This document shows positions 17,587 through 25,218 of a DNA stretch of 64,000 nt, piece after piece (within the stretch, counting starts at the first letter, position 1; each line of letters opens with the position of its first letter). Both the position numbers and the translations under genes were made by a program. The DNA is taken from positions 1-64,000 of IMG/VR virus record IMGVR_UViG_3300028197_001237; one strand, 5' to 3'. This stretch comes from a virus. A model generated the notes under the pieces. It was not told the origin of the DNA and searched no databases. It worked only from the letters and a program-made list of their open reading frames with translations.

Positions 17587-18732
17587 ATGATGCAACAAAT
17601 GTTAGTTGGTTTTAAAGGTAGTGGTAGTCAATTTCCTCCCTTACCTGGTTACGATGTAAATAAAGCAGGTTCTTATCTTATGGTCCCATTTAGGGGCCCT
17701 TCATACCAAACTGATTTATTGTTTATAGACAGTAATACAGGTAAAGTAGAAGAACGTATTGTAAATATTGGTTATGGTGGAGAATTATATAGATTTGGAA
17801 CTAATATTCTAAACTTGAGTTATAGTAGTACTTGGGAACTTTGGTCAGCACTGACTTTACAAAAAATTGCAACTGGAACGATTGCTTCGAATTTCTATTC
17901 CGATGGTTTAAAATTTGCGTCTGACAAAATACTAACTTTTGGTTTGACGAATACTTCTGGTAATAGTACGTCTACTGCTTATACCCATAGTGTTAGCAAT
18001 TCAGGGTTGAGTCAGATAGCTTCTAATACCGCAACAAATATGGGAATTCGTAACAGCACTTATGGTCTGATTCAAAACCCTGTAATAGGTGGTCAGGCAA
18101 GTATTAATTCCAGTACAGGGATCTTGTCTAGCATGGGAACCATAGGTACAAAAGCTCCTAATAATGGTTCGAGTGCGCACGCGCTCCGTGGTTCTATGAC
18201 AGTGAATAGTTCAGGTACATCAATAGGATTCAACGGGGCCAGCAATGATCCCAATAACTATTCTCGTCCAGTGGCAGCCACTGGGGGAAATGGAAATTGC
18301 TTAGTCAGTGGCATGGATGGGGCCCAAGTTCACATATTTAGTGGTAATAGCCATGGTAGCCAGGTACCTGGTAATGGTCTTCATTCCCCTCCCACGACTA
18401 CATTCTCACCAGCAGCTGTTCTAGGGTCAAATGCATGGTTGTCTGTAGCTAACATTTATAGTGGTAGCACTCCATACCCGAATTGTGTTGTTATGACTAC
18501 CGGAGGAACTTCCAGTCTTTTTGTTGTTCCAAATTCTACTAGTTCATCAGTGCAGTCTATTCCTGGAGGAGCTGCTATTGTGTACGTTAGTGGCAATGAT
18601 ATTAAGTTTAGAAAGTATCTATCTAGTGGTGGTCTACAGTCAGAAGTAACAGTGACTGATGTACCCATGACCGTTAGTTCTTCTAATGCAGTAAATCCTG
18701 GTCACGCATTCAAGAAAATTATCAACTACTAA
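17587..18732 (+). CDS. Putative adhesin, 381 aa
   Basis: A beta-rich Ser/Asn/Gly/Thr protein starting 'MMQQMLVGFKGSGSQFPPLPGY'. It has repeating segments about 45-50 residues long that could form a propeller ('LLFIDSNTGKVEERIVNIG', 'ELWSALTLQKIATG', 'ASINSSTGILSSMGTIG'). It shares this style with the 459- and 428-aa proteins but lacks their MTKLS N-terminus and a chaperone-like partner. Shine-Dalgarno AAGGAGAT. Likely a distal fibre component; function unproven. Confidence 0.6.
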   Translation: MMQQMLVGFKGSGSQFPPLPGYDVNKAGSYLMVPFRGPSYQTDLLFIDSNTGKVEERIVNIGYGGELYRFGTNILNLSYSSTWELWSALTLQKIATGTIASNFYSDGLKFASDKILTFGLTNTSGNSTSTAYTHSVSNSGLSQIASNTATNMGIRNSTYGLIQNPVIGGQASINSSTGILSSMGTIGTKAPNNGSSAHALRGSMTVNSSGTSIGFNGASNDPNNYSRPVAATGGNGNCLVSGMDGAQVHIFSGNSHGSQVPGNGLHSPPTTTFSPAAVLGSNAWLSVANIYSGSTPYPNCVVMTTGGTSSLFVVPNSTSSSVQSIPGGAAIVYVSGNDIKFRKYLSSGGLQSEVTVTDVPMTVSSSNAVNPGHAFKKIINY

Positions 18733-18778
18733 ACTTACGGATTATACAGACTAATCTAAATTTACAAGTACGATCCAT

Positions 18779-18786
18779 TCTAAATA
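18779..18786 (+). promoter_or_regulatory. Late promoter TCTAAATA with extension
   Basis: Late motif then CTAAAAAGATTC, 20 bp before the ATG at 18806. Here it lies in a true 73-bp intergenic gap. Confidence 0.6.
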
Positions 18787-18805
18787 CTAAAAAGATTCTA
18801 GAATA

Positions 18806-19108
18806 ATGTCCAGAATTAGAGTTGACACAGTCACCAATAGGGCTGCAAGCGGATCAGTAAATTTTCCAGATGGATTGACTGCTGCAAATATATCTGTTGG
18901 TGGTACATTAACATATCAAGATGTTACCAATGTTGATTCTGTTGGTATTGTTACTGCTCAATCCGGTATTAAAGTGGGAGCCGGTGAAAGTATTTCCGCT
19001 ATCAGTGGTACAATCTATTACTATGGTGATGGTTCTAATCTTGAAGGTGTCAACACCAGTGGCGGTGGTGGCAGTTTTGATGAATTAGATGCAGCTTTGT
19101 TCAACTAA
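18806..19108 (+). CDS. Short tail-fibre-like protein, 100 aa
   Basis: It reads as a minimal fibre: start 'MSRIRVDTVTNRAASGSVNFPDG', the recurring unit 'GGTLTYQDVTNVDSVGIVTA', 'YYGDGSNLEGV', and a short acidic C-terminus. The central unit is shared at DNA level with the genes at 16106 and 20801. Either a short fibre subunit or a remnant of a longer fibre that lost its distal part. Late promoters sit on both sides. Confidence 0.6.
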   Translation: MSRIRVDTVTNRAASGSVNFPDGLTAANISVGGTLTYQDVTNVDSVGIVTAQSGIKVGAGESISAISGTIYYYGDGSNLEGVNTSGGGGSFDELDAALFN

Positions 19109-19111
19109 ATA
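19104..19111 (+). promoter_or_regulatory. Late promoter ACTAAATA with extension
   Basis: Late motif overlapping the TAA stop of the 100-aa gene, then ACTTAAAAAGATATCACA and the ATG at 19130. Confidence 0.6.
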
Positions 19112-19129
19112 ACTTAAAAAGATATCACA

Positions 19130-19534
19130 ATGGGACTCAAAAGAACTAAACTAATTGGTATTACCAACTTAACTGGTATCACCCCTAACCCGATTGGTAT
19201 CTTTACCTCGGGAACAACACAAACTTCATCTGGAGTTGCTGGAACCACGTACATTCGTAGTATTGTAACTCACAATACTAGTGGTATCAACACTGCTGCT
19301 TGTTCGATTTATATTGCTCCAAACGGGGTTAATGCTTCAAGTTCTGGAACTAATCATTTAATTTCTCAAGTAAATTTAAACCCAACGGAAACGTATTTCT
19401 TTGATTATGCTTATCCATTAGTTTTGGAAAATGGTGACAAAATTGCTATAAACATTACTCACCCCGTTATGGACGCGATTGGTTTTGGTACGGGAACACA
19501 AATGAATGTTCAAATTTTAGGTGACACTGTCTAA
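19130..19534 (+). CDS. Small virion-associated protein, 134 aa
   Basis: Starts 'MGLKRTKLIGITNLTGI'. The remainder is a single beta-rich domain ('TYIRSIVTHNTSGINTAA', then 'ETYFFDYAYPLVLENGDKI') resembling the C-terminal half of the 177-aa protein at 3518. Similar small domains occur in cyanophage structural modules. Function unknown; a fibre accessory or decoration protein is plausible from context. Confidence 0.55.
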   Translation: MGLKRTKLIGITNLTGITPNPIGIFTSGTTQTSSGVAGTTYIRSIVTHNTSGINTAACSIYIAPNGVNASSSGTNHLISQVNLNPTETYFFDYAYPLVLENGDKIAINITHPVMDAIGFGTGTQMNVQILGDTV

Positions 19535-19549
19535 TAGGAGGTACTTCAA

Positions 19550-20776
19550 ATGCTTAGATCTAACGCGCCAGGAACTAGAATTAGAGGTCAACAGACTCTT
19601 GTAGATGGTCGATCCATTCCCTATACCAGATCTGGTAGAGTTTTTGGAGTGCCAAACGCTTCATTTGATACTCGATTTATCGGTGAAGCATTATTCCACG
19701 CAAGTGGTTGGAACTCACAACAACCATACTCATGGACTGTTCCAGATGCTTCTAATATTGATTACATTTCTGTAGTTTGTGTTGGTGGTGGTGGTTCTGG
19801 AGAAATGCAACACGATGGGGCCAGTGCTGGTGGTGGGGCGTTAGCTTATAAGAATGATATACCTATCTCACCAGGAGCTCAAGTTGAAGTTTATGTTGGT
19901 GGTGGTGGACGCAATCCCAATGGATCCCTTAATAGTACTCAATATAGTGGAAATCCATCTTATATAAGAATTGCAGGTGTAAACTATGCAGTAGCTGGTG
20001 GTGGTACCGGAGGAACTGACAATCCATCCGAGCCTCGGTGGCAAAACATCTCTGGTGGGACATGGAATTCAAATAATGCTGATGGTGGTGGTAATGGTGG
20101 TGGTGGTACTGACATCAGTGGTGCTAGAATGGGAGGCGGTGGTGCCGGTGGATATAGTGGAAACGGTGGATCGAGTGGACCAGCCAATGGATATACTGTA
20201 CCAGGATTTCCTGGTCAACCACAGCCAGGAAATGGTGGCGGTGGTGCTGGTGGTAATAGTCAGAACAGCTCCAATGGTGCCGGAGGCGGAGGTGGAACAG
20301 GCGTGTATGGTGAAGGGACATCGGGTGTAGCTGGCACGCCCGCTAGTAACTGGTATGAAAATTATGGAAGAGGAGGTTCAACAGCATATAATACTGGTTT
20401 AAACGGTTATATTGCATATCCAACTAGCATCAATAATATACCTGGTGTTAACAGACCCAGCGGTTACTGGGGGGATGGGCCAACTCCTAACCCAAATATC
20501 TATGCTAACCAAAGAAGCGACGGCCCTGTTACACAATATGTAGGTGATGGTGGGTTCTGTGGAGGTGGTGGATGTGGCGGCCACTCTAGTTCCCATGCGG
20601 GTGCTGGAGGACATGGTATGGTAAGAATTGTTTATGGATATAATGGTCCTGTTACTGATGCGAATAAAAGAAAATTCCCCACTGATTCGGTACTTCGAAG
20701 TGATGAATATGCCAATAATACTAATCCAGCGAAAATTACCATTGATGATATCAATGGTGTTCAGTTGATGTACTAA
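19550..20776 (+). CDS. Gly-rich tail-fibre adhesin, 408 aa
   Basis: After a 60-residue N-terminus ('MLRSNAPGTRIRGQQTLVDG'), the protein has 'QQPYSWTVPDASNIDYISVVCVGGGGSGE' and then about 250 residues dominated by Gly, Asn, Ser and Pro, ending in 'GHGMVRIVYGYNG'. This is the Gly-rich domain layout seen in the genes at 4940, 6737 and 22090. Preceded by AGGAGGTA. Host-surface binding is inferred from composition and context. Confidence 0.65.
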   Translation: MLRSNAPGTRIRGQQTLVDGRSIPYTRSGRVFGVPNASFDTRFIGEALFHASGWNSQQPYSWTVPDASNIDYISVVCVGGGGSGEMQHDGASAGGGALAYKNDIPISPGAQVEVYVGGGGRNPNGSLNSTQYSGNPSYIRIAGVNYAVAGGGTGGTDNPSEPRWQNISGGTWNSNNADGGGNGGGGTDISGARMGGGGAGGYSGNGGSSGPANGYTVPGFPGQPQPGNGGGGAGGNSQNSSNGAGGGGGTGVYGEGTSGVAGTPASNWYENYGRGGSTAYNTGLNGYIAYPTSINNIPGVNRPSGYWGDGPTPNPNIYANQRSDGPVTQYVGDGGFCGGGGCGGHSSSHAGAGGHGMVRIVYGYNGPVTDANKRKFPTDSVLRSDEYANNTNPAKITIDDINGVQLMY

Positions 20777-20782
20777 TAAATA
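20775..20782 (+). promoter_or_regulatory. Late promoter AATAAATA with extension
   Basis: Late motif overlapping the TAA stop of the upstream gene, followed by ACTAAAAATTAG, 18 bp before the ATG at 20801. Confidence 0.6.
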
Positions 20783-20800
20783 ACTAAAAATTAGATAGAT

Positions 20801-22090
20801 ATGTCCAAAGCAAATATACTAGCTAATCTTGTATCTAAAAATTTACTCACACCTAATAATACAGATAACAGATTAGGAATTATAACGGCAGATCCTGGTA
20901 GTACACTGTCTGTTGCAGGCACTATCACTGCCGATAAGTTTCTTACTTCTGATGGAGCAGAAGTTGGTGGTGGAGGTGGTATTGGTACTGCTATGTCCGC
21001 TCAAGGACCAGGAAAGGACATATTTTATGTTGACAAAACTCTTGGTATCAATGAAACAATTACCATTGATATTCCAAACTCATCTACTGTTGCATACACT
21101 CTAAATCAAGAGATTGTAACTACCGAGAATGCTGATATCATTATTGCTGATGGAGATGACTTTTTACTTGATGTTTTAGGGCTATCCACAGAAGGAACTA
21201 CTTCTGGACTTTTATCAGGTGCAGGTGGTAGAGTTCGTACAGGTCAAATTACAGGACCTAATGGTGGTGATGCGCCTATATTCCCAAGTGGTTTGGTTGT
21301 CACTGGTGTATCAACATTTACTGCTGTAAATGCAACAACTGGTTCATTCTCTGGTGCTGTAAATGCAACAACTGGTTCATTCTCTGGTAATGTATCAGTT
21401 GGTGGTACATTGACTTATGAAGATGTTACCAATGTTGATTCAGTTGGACTTGTTACTGCCAGAACTGGTATTGATGTTACTGGTGGTAATATTGATCTTG
21501 TAGATAACTCTAGGATTAGAGTTGGAACTGGTGATGACCTGCAACTTTATCACAACGCATATGATAGTTACATTGATAACACTGCTACTGGCGATTTTAC
21601 AATCCGAAACCTGGCAGACGACAAAGACATTAGATTTGTCTGTGACAATGGTAGTGGTGGAACAGCAAATTATATTCTCATCGATGGGAGCACCACTGGA
21701 GTAGATCTTTACTTTGGCGGAAGTGTAAAGTTGGCAACCTCAGCAACTGGTGTCACAGTAACTGGCACAGTCACTGACACTAGTGGTAATTTAAGAATAA
21801 CACCAATTTCAGCAAAGAGTGGTAATTATACACTTGTAGCAACTGATACTGGTAAGACTATTACAAGGACTGGTGGAGATATAACAGTTCCACAAAGTAT
21901 GACTGCTGGTATGGTTGTTACAATTATCAATAATGTTAACTCAACTATGAGTATCATAAAGGGTACTGGTGTTACACTTCGTTCTACTGATGGAACAGAT
22001 GCAACTAAAACACTTGCAGCATATGGAGTAGCAACTGTATTATACATATCTGCAAGTAGTGCATATCTTACAGGATCCGGGTTAAGCTAA
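20801..22090 (+). CDS. Tail-fibre protein, 429 aa
   Basis: An N-terminal region ('MSKANILANLVSKNLLTPNN') leads to a shaft with a 33-bp in-frame tandem duplication (residues of about 175-196) and the shared 'GGTLTYEDVTNVDSVGLVTAR' unit near 205. Then comes 'RIRVGTGDDLQLYHNAYDSYI', a phrase common in phage fibres. The last 100 residues ('ISAKSGNYTLVATDTGKTI') resemble the C-terminal domain of the 488-aa fibre at 16106. The stop overlaps the next ATG. Confidence 0.65.
   Translation: MSKANILANLVSKNLLTPNNTDNRLGIITADPGSTLSVAGTITADKFLTSDGAEVGGGGGIGTAMSAQGPGKDIFYVDKTLGINETITIDIPNSSTVAYTLNQEIVTTENADIIIADGDDFLLDVLGLSTEGTTSGLLSGAGGRVRTGQITGPNGGDAPIFPSGLVVTGVSTFTAVNATTGSFSGAVNATTGSFSGNVSVGGTLTYEDVTNVDSVGLVTARTGIDVTGGNIDLVDNSRIRVGTGDDLQLYHNAYDSYIDNTATGDFTIRNLADDKDIRFVCDNGSGGTANYILIDGSTTGVDLYFGGSVKLATSATGVTVTGTVTDTSGNLRITPISAKSGNYTLVATDTGKTITRTGGDITVPQSMTAGMVVTIINNVNSTMSIIKGTGVTLRSTDGTDATKTLAAYGVATVLYISASSAYLTGSGLS
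21323..21388 (+). repeat. 33-bp direct tandem repeat (two copies)
   Basis: Two perfect adjacent copies of a 33-bp unit beginning GCTGTAAATGCAACAACTGG, in frame, adding 11 residues per copy to the fibre shaft. Confidence 0.85.
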
Positions 22091-23061
22091 TGTCTATACC
22101 AAATCTTTTATCTATCTTTGGAAATAGTGGTGGTGGTTTGAAATATGAAGGAACCTACCTTTTCAAGAGCCCCAGAACTTACAATACATCCGCTTCTAGT
22201 TGGACTGTTCCTTCTGGTATCAAATACCTTATGATTAGGGCAGTGGGTTCAGGTGCTCATGCTTCAAACTATTCTAATACTTTCCCTGATGCTAATGGTG
22301 GATCTGGTGGTTATTCCACTGGTATCATGGAAGTAACCCCTGGCCAGGTATTAAAAGTTGCTGTAGGAAGTGCCGATCAAAATGGTAGAGGTTATGGTCC
22401 ATATGCTTCTGGTGGTGGATTTAGTGGAGTCTTAACTGGTCCAAATACTCCATCTGACCCAGAACCTTCGTGGACTTCTCATTTAATTGCTGGTGGTGGC
22501 GGTGGCGGTGTAATCAATGATAGTACTGCTGGTGGTGCCGGTGGTGGTCCCTCAGGCCAACCTGGATTTGGTCCGGCTCCCAATGGTAAAGGTTATGGTG
22601 GCACTCAGTCAGCTGGTGGAACCACCAACGCCGGTAGTCCATATTATGGAAGTTATTTGAAGGGTGGACCAGGAGGAAACGGTGGTGGCGGTGGTGGTGG
22701 TTACTATGGTGGTGCCGCTGGCGGTGGCCAGGGCGGCGGTGGTGGCGGATCTGGCCGCATTGAAGGTCCACTAATGATTCCGCAATCGGAAGGTGGTCCA
22801 TTTATAAATTACTATACAGGATCTGGTAGAAATGTCAATCCCAACGGATATAGTTTTACAGAATATCCTTTGTTAGGATCATCACCTACTACTCCAACCC
22901 AACCTTGGGGTTCTGGTGGGATGGGGCAGAATACTCCTAATAGAAGCTATCAGAGAAATAATGGATTTGTTATAATTCATGCTTTTTCTGGAGGTGTCGT
23001 ACCATCAGCAGATGATCTACCCCAAAATGTTAATGATTTTGTTATATCTGCAACATACTAA
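22090..23061 (+). CDS. Gly-rich tail-fibre adhesin, 323 aa
   Basis: Begins 'MSIPNLLSIFGNSGGGLKYEG', then 'SSWTVPSGIKYLMIRAVGSGAH' and long Gly/Ser/Asn/Pro stretches, ending with 'NGFVIIHAFSGG'. It has the same Gly-rich adhesin plan as the gene at 19550 and is translationally coupled to the fibre gene upstream (one-base overlap). It is the last intact gene of the island. Confidence 0.65.
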   Translation: MSIPNLLSIFGNSGGGLKYEGTYLFKSPRTYNTSASSWTVPSGIKYLMIRAVGSGAHASNYSNTFPDANGGSGGYSTGIMEVTPGQVLKVAVGSADQNGRGYGPYASGGGFSGVLTGPNTPSDPEPSWTSHLIAGGGGGGVINDSTAGGAGGGPSGQPGFGPAPNGKGYGGTQSAGGTTNAGSPYYGSYLKGGPGGNGGGGGGGYYGGAAGGGQGGGGGGSGRIEGPLMIPQSEGGPFINYYTGSGRNVNPNGYSFTEYPLLGSSPTTPTQPWGSGGMGQNTPNRSYQRNNGFVIIHAFSGGVVPSADDLPQNVNDFVISATY

Positions 23062-23082
23062 AAAATTGATATTCTGATTAAA

Positions 23083-23230
23083 CTGATATGTAATATCACT
23101 GAATATATTATACATTAAATGGCATATCAATCTATTTGGTATTCCACACCCAACAAATTATGAAGGTCCAGTTACTTATCTTTGGGACGAAGAATCTTAC
23201 CAGGTTGACAATACATCTGGTTGGGTCTAA
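23083..23230 (+). pseudogene. Decayed chimera: oxygenase 5' end joined to a virion-protein motif
   Basis: The ATG at 23119 opens 'MAYQSIWYSTP', like the start of the oxygenase at 9177 ('MAFQSVWYYTD'). The 36 bp upstream also align with that gene's upstream sequence without gaps. The frame stops at 23163. In the +1 frame the text continues as 'NYEGPVTYLWDEESYQVDN' and ends 'TSGWV' at 23230, resembling the Trp-rich motif of the 242-aa protein at 8399. I read this as a frameshifted recombination remnant. Confidence 0.6.
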
Positions 23231-23268
23231 ACGAATAGACGATTAGGACAATCCACAAGGTGTCCATC

Positions 23269-23296
23269 AGACCTCTCCGATACGTCGGGGGGGTCT
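23269..23296 (+). terminator. Strong hairpin at end of fibre island
   Basis: A 12-bp stem (AGACCTCTCCGA with TCGGGGGGGTCT, two G-T pairs) closed by a TACG loop, followed by TTATAG. It lacks a long U-tract but is well placed to end late transcription before the early cluster. Confidence 0.55.
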
Positions 23297-23334
23297 TATA
23301 GTATGAGGGTGTCAGAGACTCTCCTAGAGGGGGC

Positions 23335-23363
23335 TTGACAATCATCCCTGTATCCTATAGACT
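23335..23363 (+). promoter_or_regulatory. Possible sigma70 promoter
   Basis: TTGACA at 23335-23340. The -10 is ambiguous: TATAGA after 15 bp or TAGACT after 17 bp. It would drive the early cluster beginning at 23409. Confidence 0.4.
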
Positions 23364-23408
23364 GGGTTTGTCCTCTAAGATAGGGTTAATTAAAGCAACC
23401 TTAAGATC

Positions 23409-23603
23409 ATGAAACCAAAGTTCATCACAGTTCAGCCTAAATCATCAAAGGCGAAGAATAGATTCGCTAATATGATGGATTATCTTCATTCCTGTAAAGT
23501 GGAACAAGAGGATCAAGAAAAGTGGTTCTTGGTATCTATTACCGGAAGGTATCACTTCTGGATGAGTAAAGAAAACGACCCTAATTGGAGCATCTGTAAG
23601 TGA
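23409..23603 (+). CDS. Conserved small cyanophage protein, 64 aa
   Basis: 'MKPKFITVQPKSSKAKNRFANMMD' followed by 'RYHFWMSKENDPNW'. I recognise this as a small protein of T4-like cyanophages with no assigned function. It is basic at the N-terminus and aromatic at the C-terminus. It is the first gene of the early cluster; the start is preceded by AAGATC rather than a Shine-Dalgarno. The stop overlaps the next gene's GTG. Confidence 0.7.
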   Translation: MKPKFITVQPKSSKAKNRFANMMDYLHSCKVEQEDQEKWFLVSITGRYHFWMSKENDPNWSICK

Positions 23604-23926
23604 TCAACTACAAGAAAACTTGGGAGGTTATGAACAACCTCGAAGAATCATTTAATCGTATCAAGGTTGTGGAGGAAATGATTGATGATCTAACTCAGGC
23701 AGTGAACAATGAAGATAGAACTCAAATCATTGATATCACAAATGCTTTGGTTGCTTATATGCCAGTCTATACCAGTCAGTATGAAAAAGCATCACAAAAA
23801 GCATGGAATAATACTGTAATTACAGCGGCACAGGAGGATGTTCCTTATCGTCGTAGTAACTGGGTAGAAGAAACAAATAATGGTAAATATAAGGACAACA
23901 TTGACATGGAGCTCGAAAGCCTATGA
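23600..23926 (+). CDS. Conserved hypothetical protein, 108 aa
   Basis: An alpha-helical, acidic protein ('VVEEMIDDLTQAVNNEDRTQ', then 'YEKASQKAWNNTVI' and 'VPYRRSNWVEE'). The GTG at 23600 overlaps the preceding TGA and gives 108 residues. An ATG at 23630 with GGGAGG in front would give 98 and remains possible. Small gene of unknown function in the early cluster. Confidence 0.65.
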   Translation: MINYKKTWEVMNNLEESFNRIKVVEEMIDDLTQAVNNEDRTQIIDITNALVAYMPVYTSQYEKASQKAWNNTVITAAQEDVPYRRSNWVEETNNGKYKDNIDMELESL

Positions 23927-24069
23927 CCCTCCCCCAGGATCGAAAGAAACTGAAATCAAAAGAAATGGAGTCAATTCGCAAAGCGGTTGAAGACTCTGGC
24001 ATTCGAGCTATTCATCCTGATAAGATGGAGGAGTGGGCAGAACACCTTGTACGCAAACTTAAAAAATGA
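23923..24069 (+). CDS. Small hypothetical protein, 48 aa
   Basis: 'MTLPQDRKKLKSKEMESIRKA' and ending 'WAEHLVRKLKK'. Charged and helical. Starts at an ATGA overlap with the previous gene and itself overlaps the next ATG, so it sits in a four-gene coupled string. No known domain. Confidence 0.55.
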   Translation: MTLPQDRKKLKSKEMESIRKAVEDSGIRAIHPDKMEEWAEHLVRKLKK

Positions 24070-24191
24070 GCATTGAACGCAAACTTGAGCAAATTGAAGT
24101 GTCAGACATGGAAGACTTTCTTGATGAGTGTCAACAAAAGGCTGATGAACTAAACGTTAATTTGGACTACTACCTTGAGGAATTTATTTAA
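24066..24191 (+). CDS. Small acidic hypothetical protein, 41 aa
   Basis: 'MSIERKLEQIEVSDMEDFLDE' and ending 'NLDYYLEEFI'. Acidic, probably a helical hairpin. Overlaps the upstream stop (ATGA), and the next ATG follows its TAA directly. Reality rests on the tight coupling; function unknown. Confidence 0.5.
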   Translation: MSIERKLEQIEVSDMEDFLDECQQKADELNVNLDYYLEEFI

Positions 24192-24383
24192 ATGAACAGA
24201 GAACAAGAGATTGAGATGGAGAAGATAGCTAATGCTAGGGCTCACATCTCTGCAGCAGTAGATGTTTTGGTAGACAATCCATATAAAACATTTCTTTATC
24301 AACATTTGACATCAATTGCAACCGAATTGGAACGTCAGTTGTCAATTATGCGTCTTAATGATACAATTGAAGAGAATCCATAG
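24192..24383 (+). CDS. Small helical hypothetical protein, 63 aa
   Basis: 'MNREQEIEMEKIANARAHIS' and 'HLTSIATELERQLSIMRL' suggest two amphipathic helices. Starts immediately after the previous TAA. No function recognised. Confidence 0.55.
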   Translation: MNREQEIEMEKIANARAHISAAVDVLVDNPYKTFLYQHLTSIATELERQLSIMRLNDTIEENP

Positions 24384-24389
24384 GAGTAA

Positions 24390-24623
24390 ATGAAGTACCT
24401 CTACGTCATTGATCATTTTGTCCCATTTCCCCAGTCAGAGTATGGTGGAGTGTGGAATGTTATTGCAGAGTCTGATCAACAATGTTTTGATATTGTAGTA
24501 TCAGAAGATGATGAATTGAATATTGGATGTTACACGAAGCTTCGTGAGAACATAGAAAAATCTAATAAATATGCACTGTTGGACGAAGAAAAGTCTAAAG
24601 TAGTAGCGTCATTTCTTACCTAA
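24390..24623 (+). CDS. Conserved small cyanophage protein, 77 aa
   Basis: 'MKYLYVIDHFVPFPQSEYGG' followed by 'VWNVIAESDQQCFDIV' and 'YTKLRENIEKSNKYAL'. An alpha/beta pattern with an N-terminal hydrophobic strand. Recognised as a recurrent small protein of cyanomyovirus early regions; function unknown. GGAGTAA precedes the ATG. Confidence 0.65.
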   Translation: MKYLYVIDHFVPFPQSEYGGVWNVIAESDQQCFDIVVSEDDELNIGCYTKLRENIEKSNKYALLDEEKSKVVASFLT

Positions 24624-24627
24624 AATT

Positions 24628-24858
24628 ATGTCACAACCACGCCAAAAAGATCCATCCGATCCACTTTACGATCCCAATGATAAGTGGAATGAATATAAAG
24701 TAGAACTTCATTGTAATGAAGAACATTCAGATGATGAATGGGATCCTACGACAGAGGGAAAGATTGCTGATCCAAAGAATCGTCACCAAGATAAGGTATT
24801 AGATAAGTTCTGTGATGATCATCCAGGTTCACCTATGTGTAAGGTGTTTGACGAATGA
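24628..24858 (+). CDS. Small acidic protein with CP12-like C-terminus, 76 aa
   Basis: The last 16 residues, 'FCDDHPGSPMCKVFDE', match the C-terminal loop of cyanobacterial CP12 in cysteine spacing (Cys62-x8-Cys71), the Pro four after the first Cys, and the closing K/R-V/L-F/Y-D-D/E. In CP12 this loop binds glyceraldehyde-3-phosphate dehydrogenase and helps shut down the Calvin cycle; cyanophages are known to carry CP12 genes. The upstream part ('DPLYDPNDKWNEYKVELHC') has a single Cys29 instead of the N-terminal Cys pair that binds phosphoribulokinase. A GAPDH-only or degenerate CP12 mimic is inferred. The stop overlaps the next ATG. Confidence 0.6.
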   Translation: MSQPRQKDPSDPLYDPNDKWNEYKVELHCNEEHSDDEWDPTTEGKIADPKNRHQDKVLDKFCDDHPGSPMCKVFDE

Positions 24859-25091
24859 ACGACAGAGAACAGAGATCTTTGGATCTTATGATTGAGAGTA
24901 TATACAAACCAGACAGTAAACTCCGTGGTTGTGCATATAACCAAAGTTGTTTTCCTGAGTTAATGGGTTGGAGGCAACTCGTTATTGACACACTCAAACA
25001 TTATCATGAATCTAATGAAGTTCCTCCTCAAGTATCAACAACCAAAGAAAAAGAAATCTCACTACTCAGTTCAGACAGCAACGTTTTTTGA
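24855..25091 (+). CDS. Conserved small cyanophage protein, 78 aa
   Basis: 'MNDREQRSLDLMIESIYKPDSKLRG' is broken here only by listing; the motif continues with 'YNQSCFPELMGW' and 'TLKHYHESN'. Recognised as a recurrent cyanophage early protein of unknown role. Starts in an ATGA overlap with the CP12-like gene. Its 3' end overlaps the next small gene by about 77 bp. Confidence 0.6.
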   Translation: MNDREQRSLDLMIESIYKPDSKLRGCAYNQSCFPELMGWRQLVIDTLKHYHESNEVPPQVSTTKEKEISLLSSDSNVF

Positions 25092-25170
25092 TATCAGAGA
25101 CGCAATGTTGTTCGAACGATTTGTTGTGAAAAATAGAGGTGCAATTAATTCAGAGATTCGTCCCCTTTGA
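25015..25170 (+). CDS. Small hypothetical protein, 51 aa, overlapping gene
   Basis: 'MKFLLKYQQPKKKKSHYSVQ' then 'TATFFDIRDAMLFERFVVK' and 'INSEIRPL'. The phrase 'YSVQTATFFDIRDAMLFE' has the look of a conserved small alpha/beta protein. ATG at 25015 chosen because an upstream in-frame ATG (24985) would lengthen the overlap with the preceding gene. Function unknown; existence moderately supported. Confidence 0.5.
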   Translation: MKFLLKYQQPKKKKSHYSVQTATFFDIRDAMLFERFVVKNRGAINSEIRPL

Positions 25171-25173
25171 CAC

Positions 25174-25202
25174 TTGACAGATTAATTAATATTAGTTATA
25201 AT
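25174..25202 (+). promoter_or_regulatory. Consensus sigma70 promoter TTGACA-N17-TATAAT
   Basis: Perfect -35 (25174-25179) and perfect -10 (25197-25202) with 17-bp spacing. Transcription should start near 25209, downstream of the ATGs at 25204 and 25207, so the next gene's usable start is 25219. Confidence 0.85.
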
Positions 25203-25218
25203 TATGATGGATAACTTT

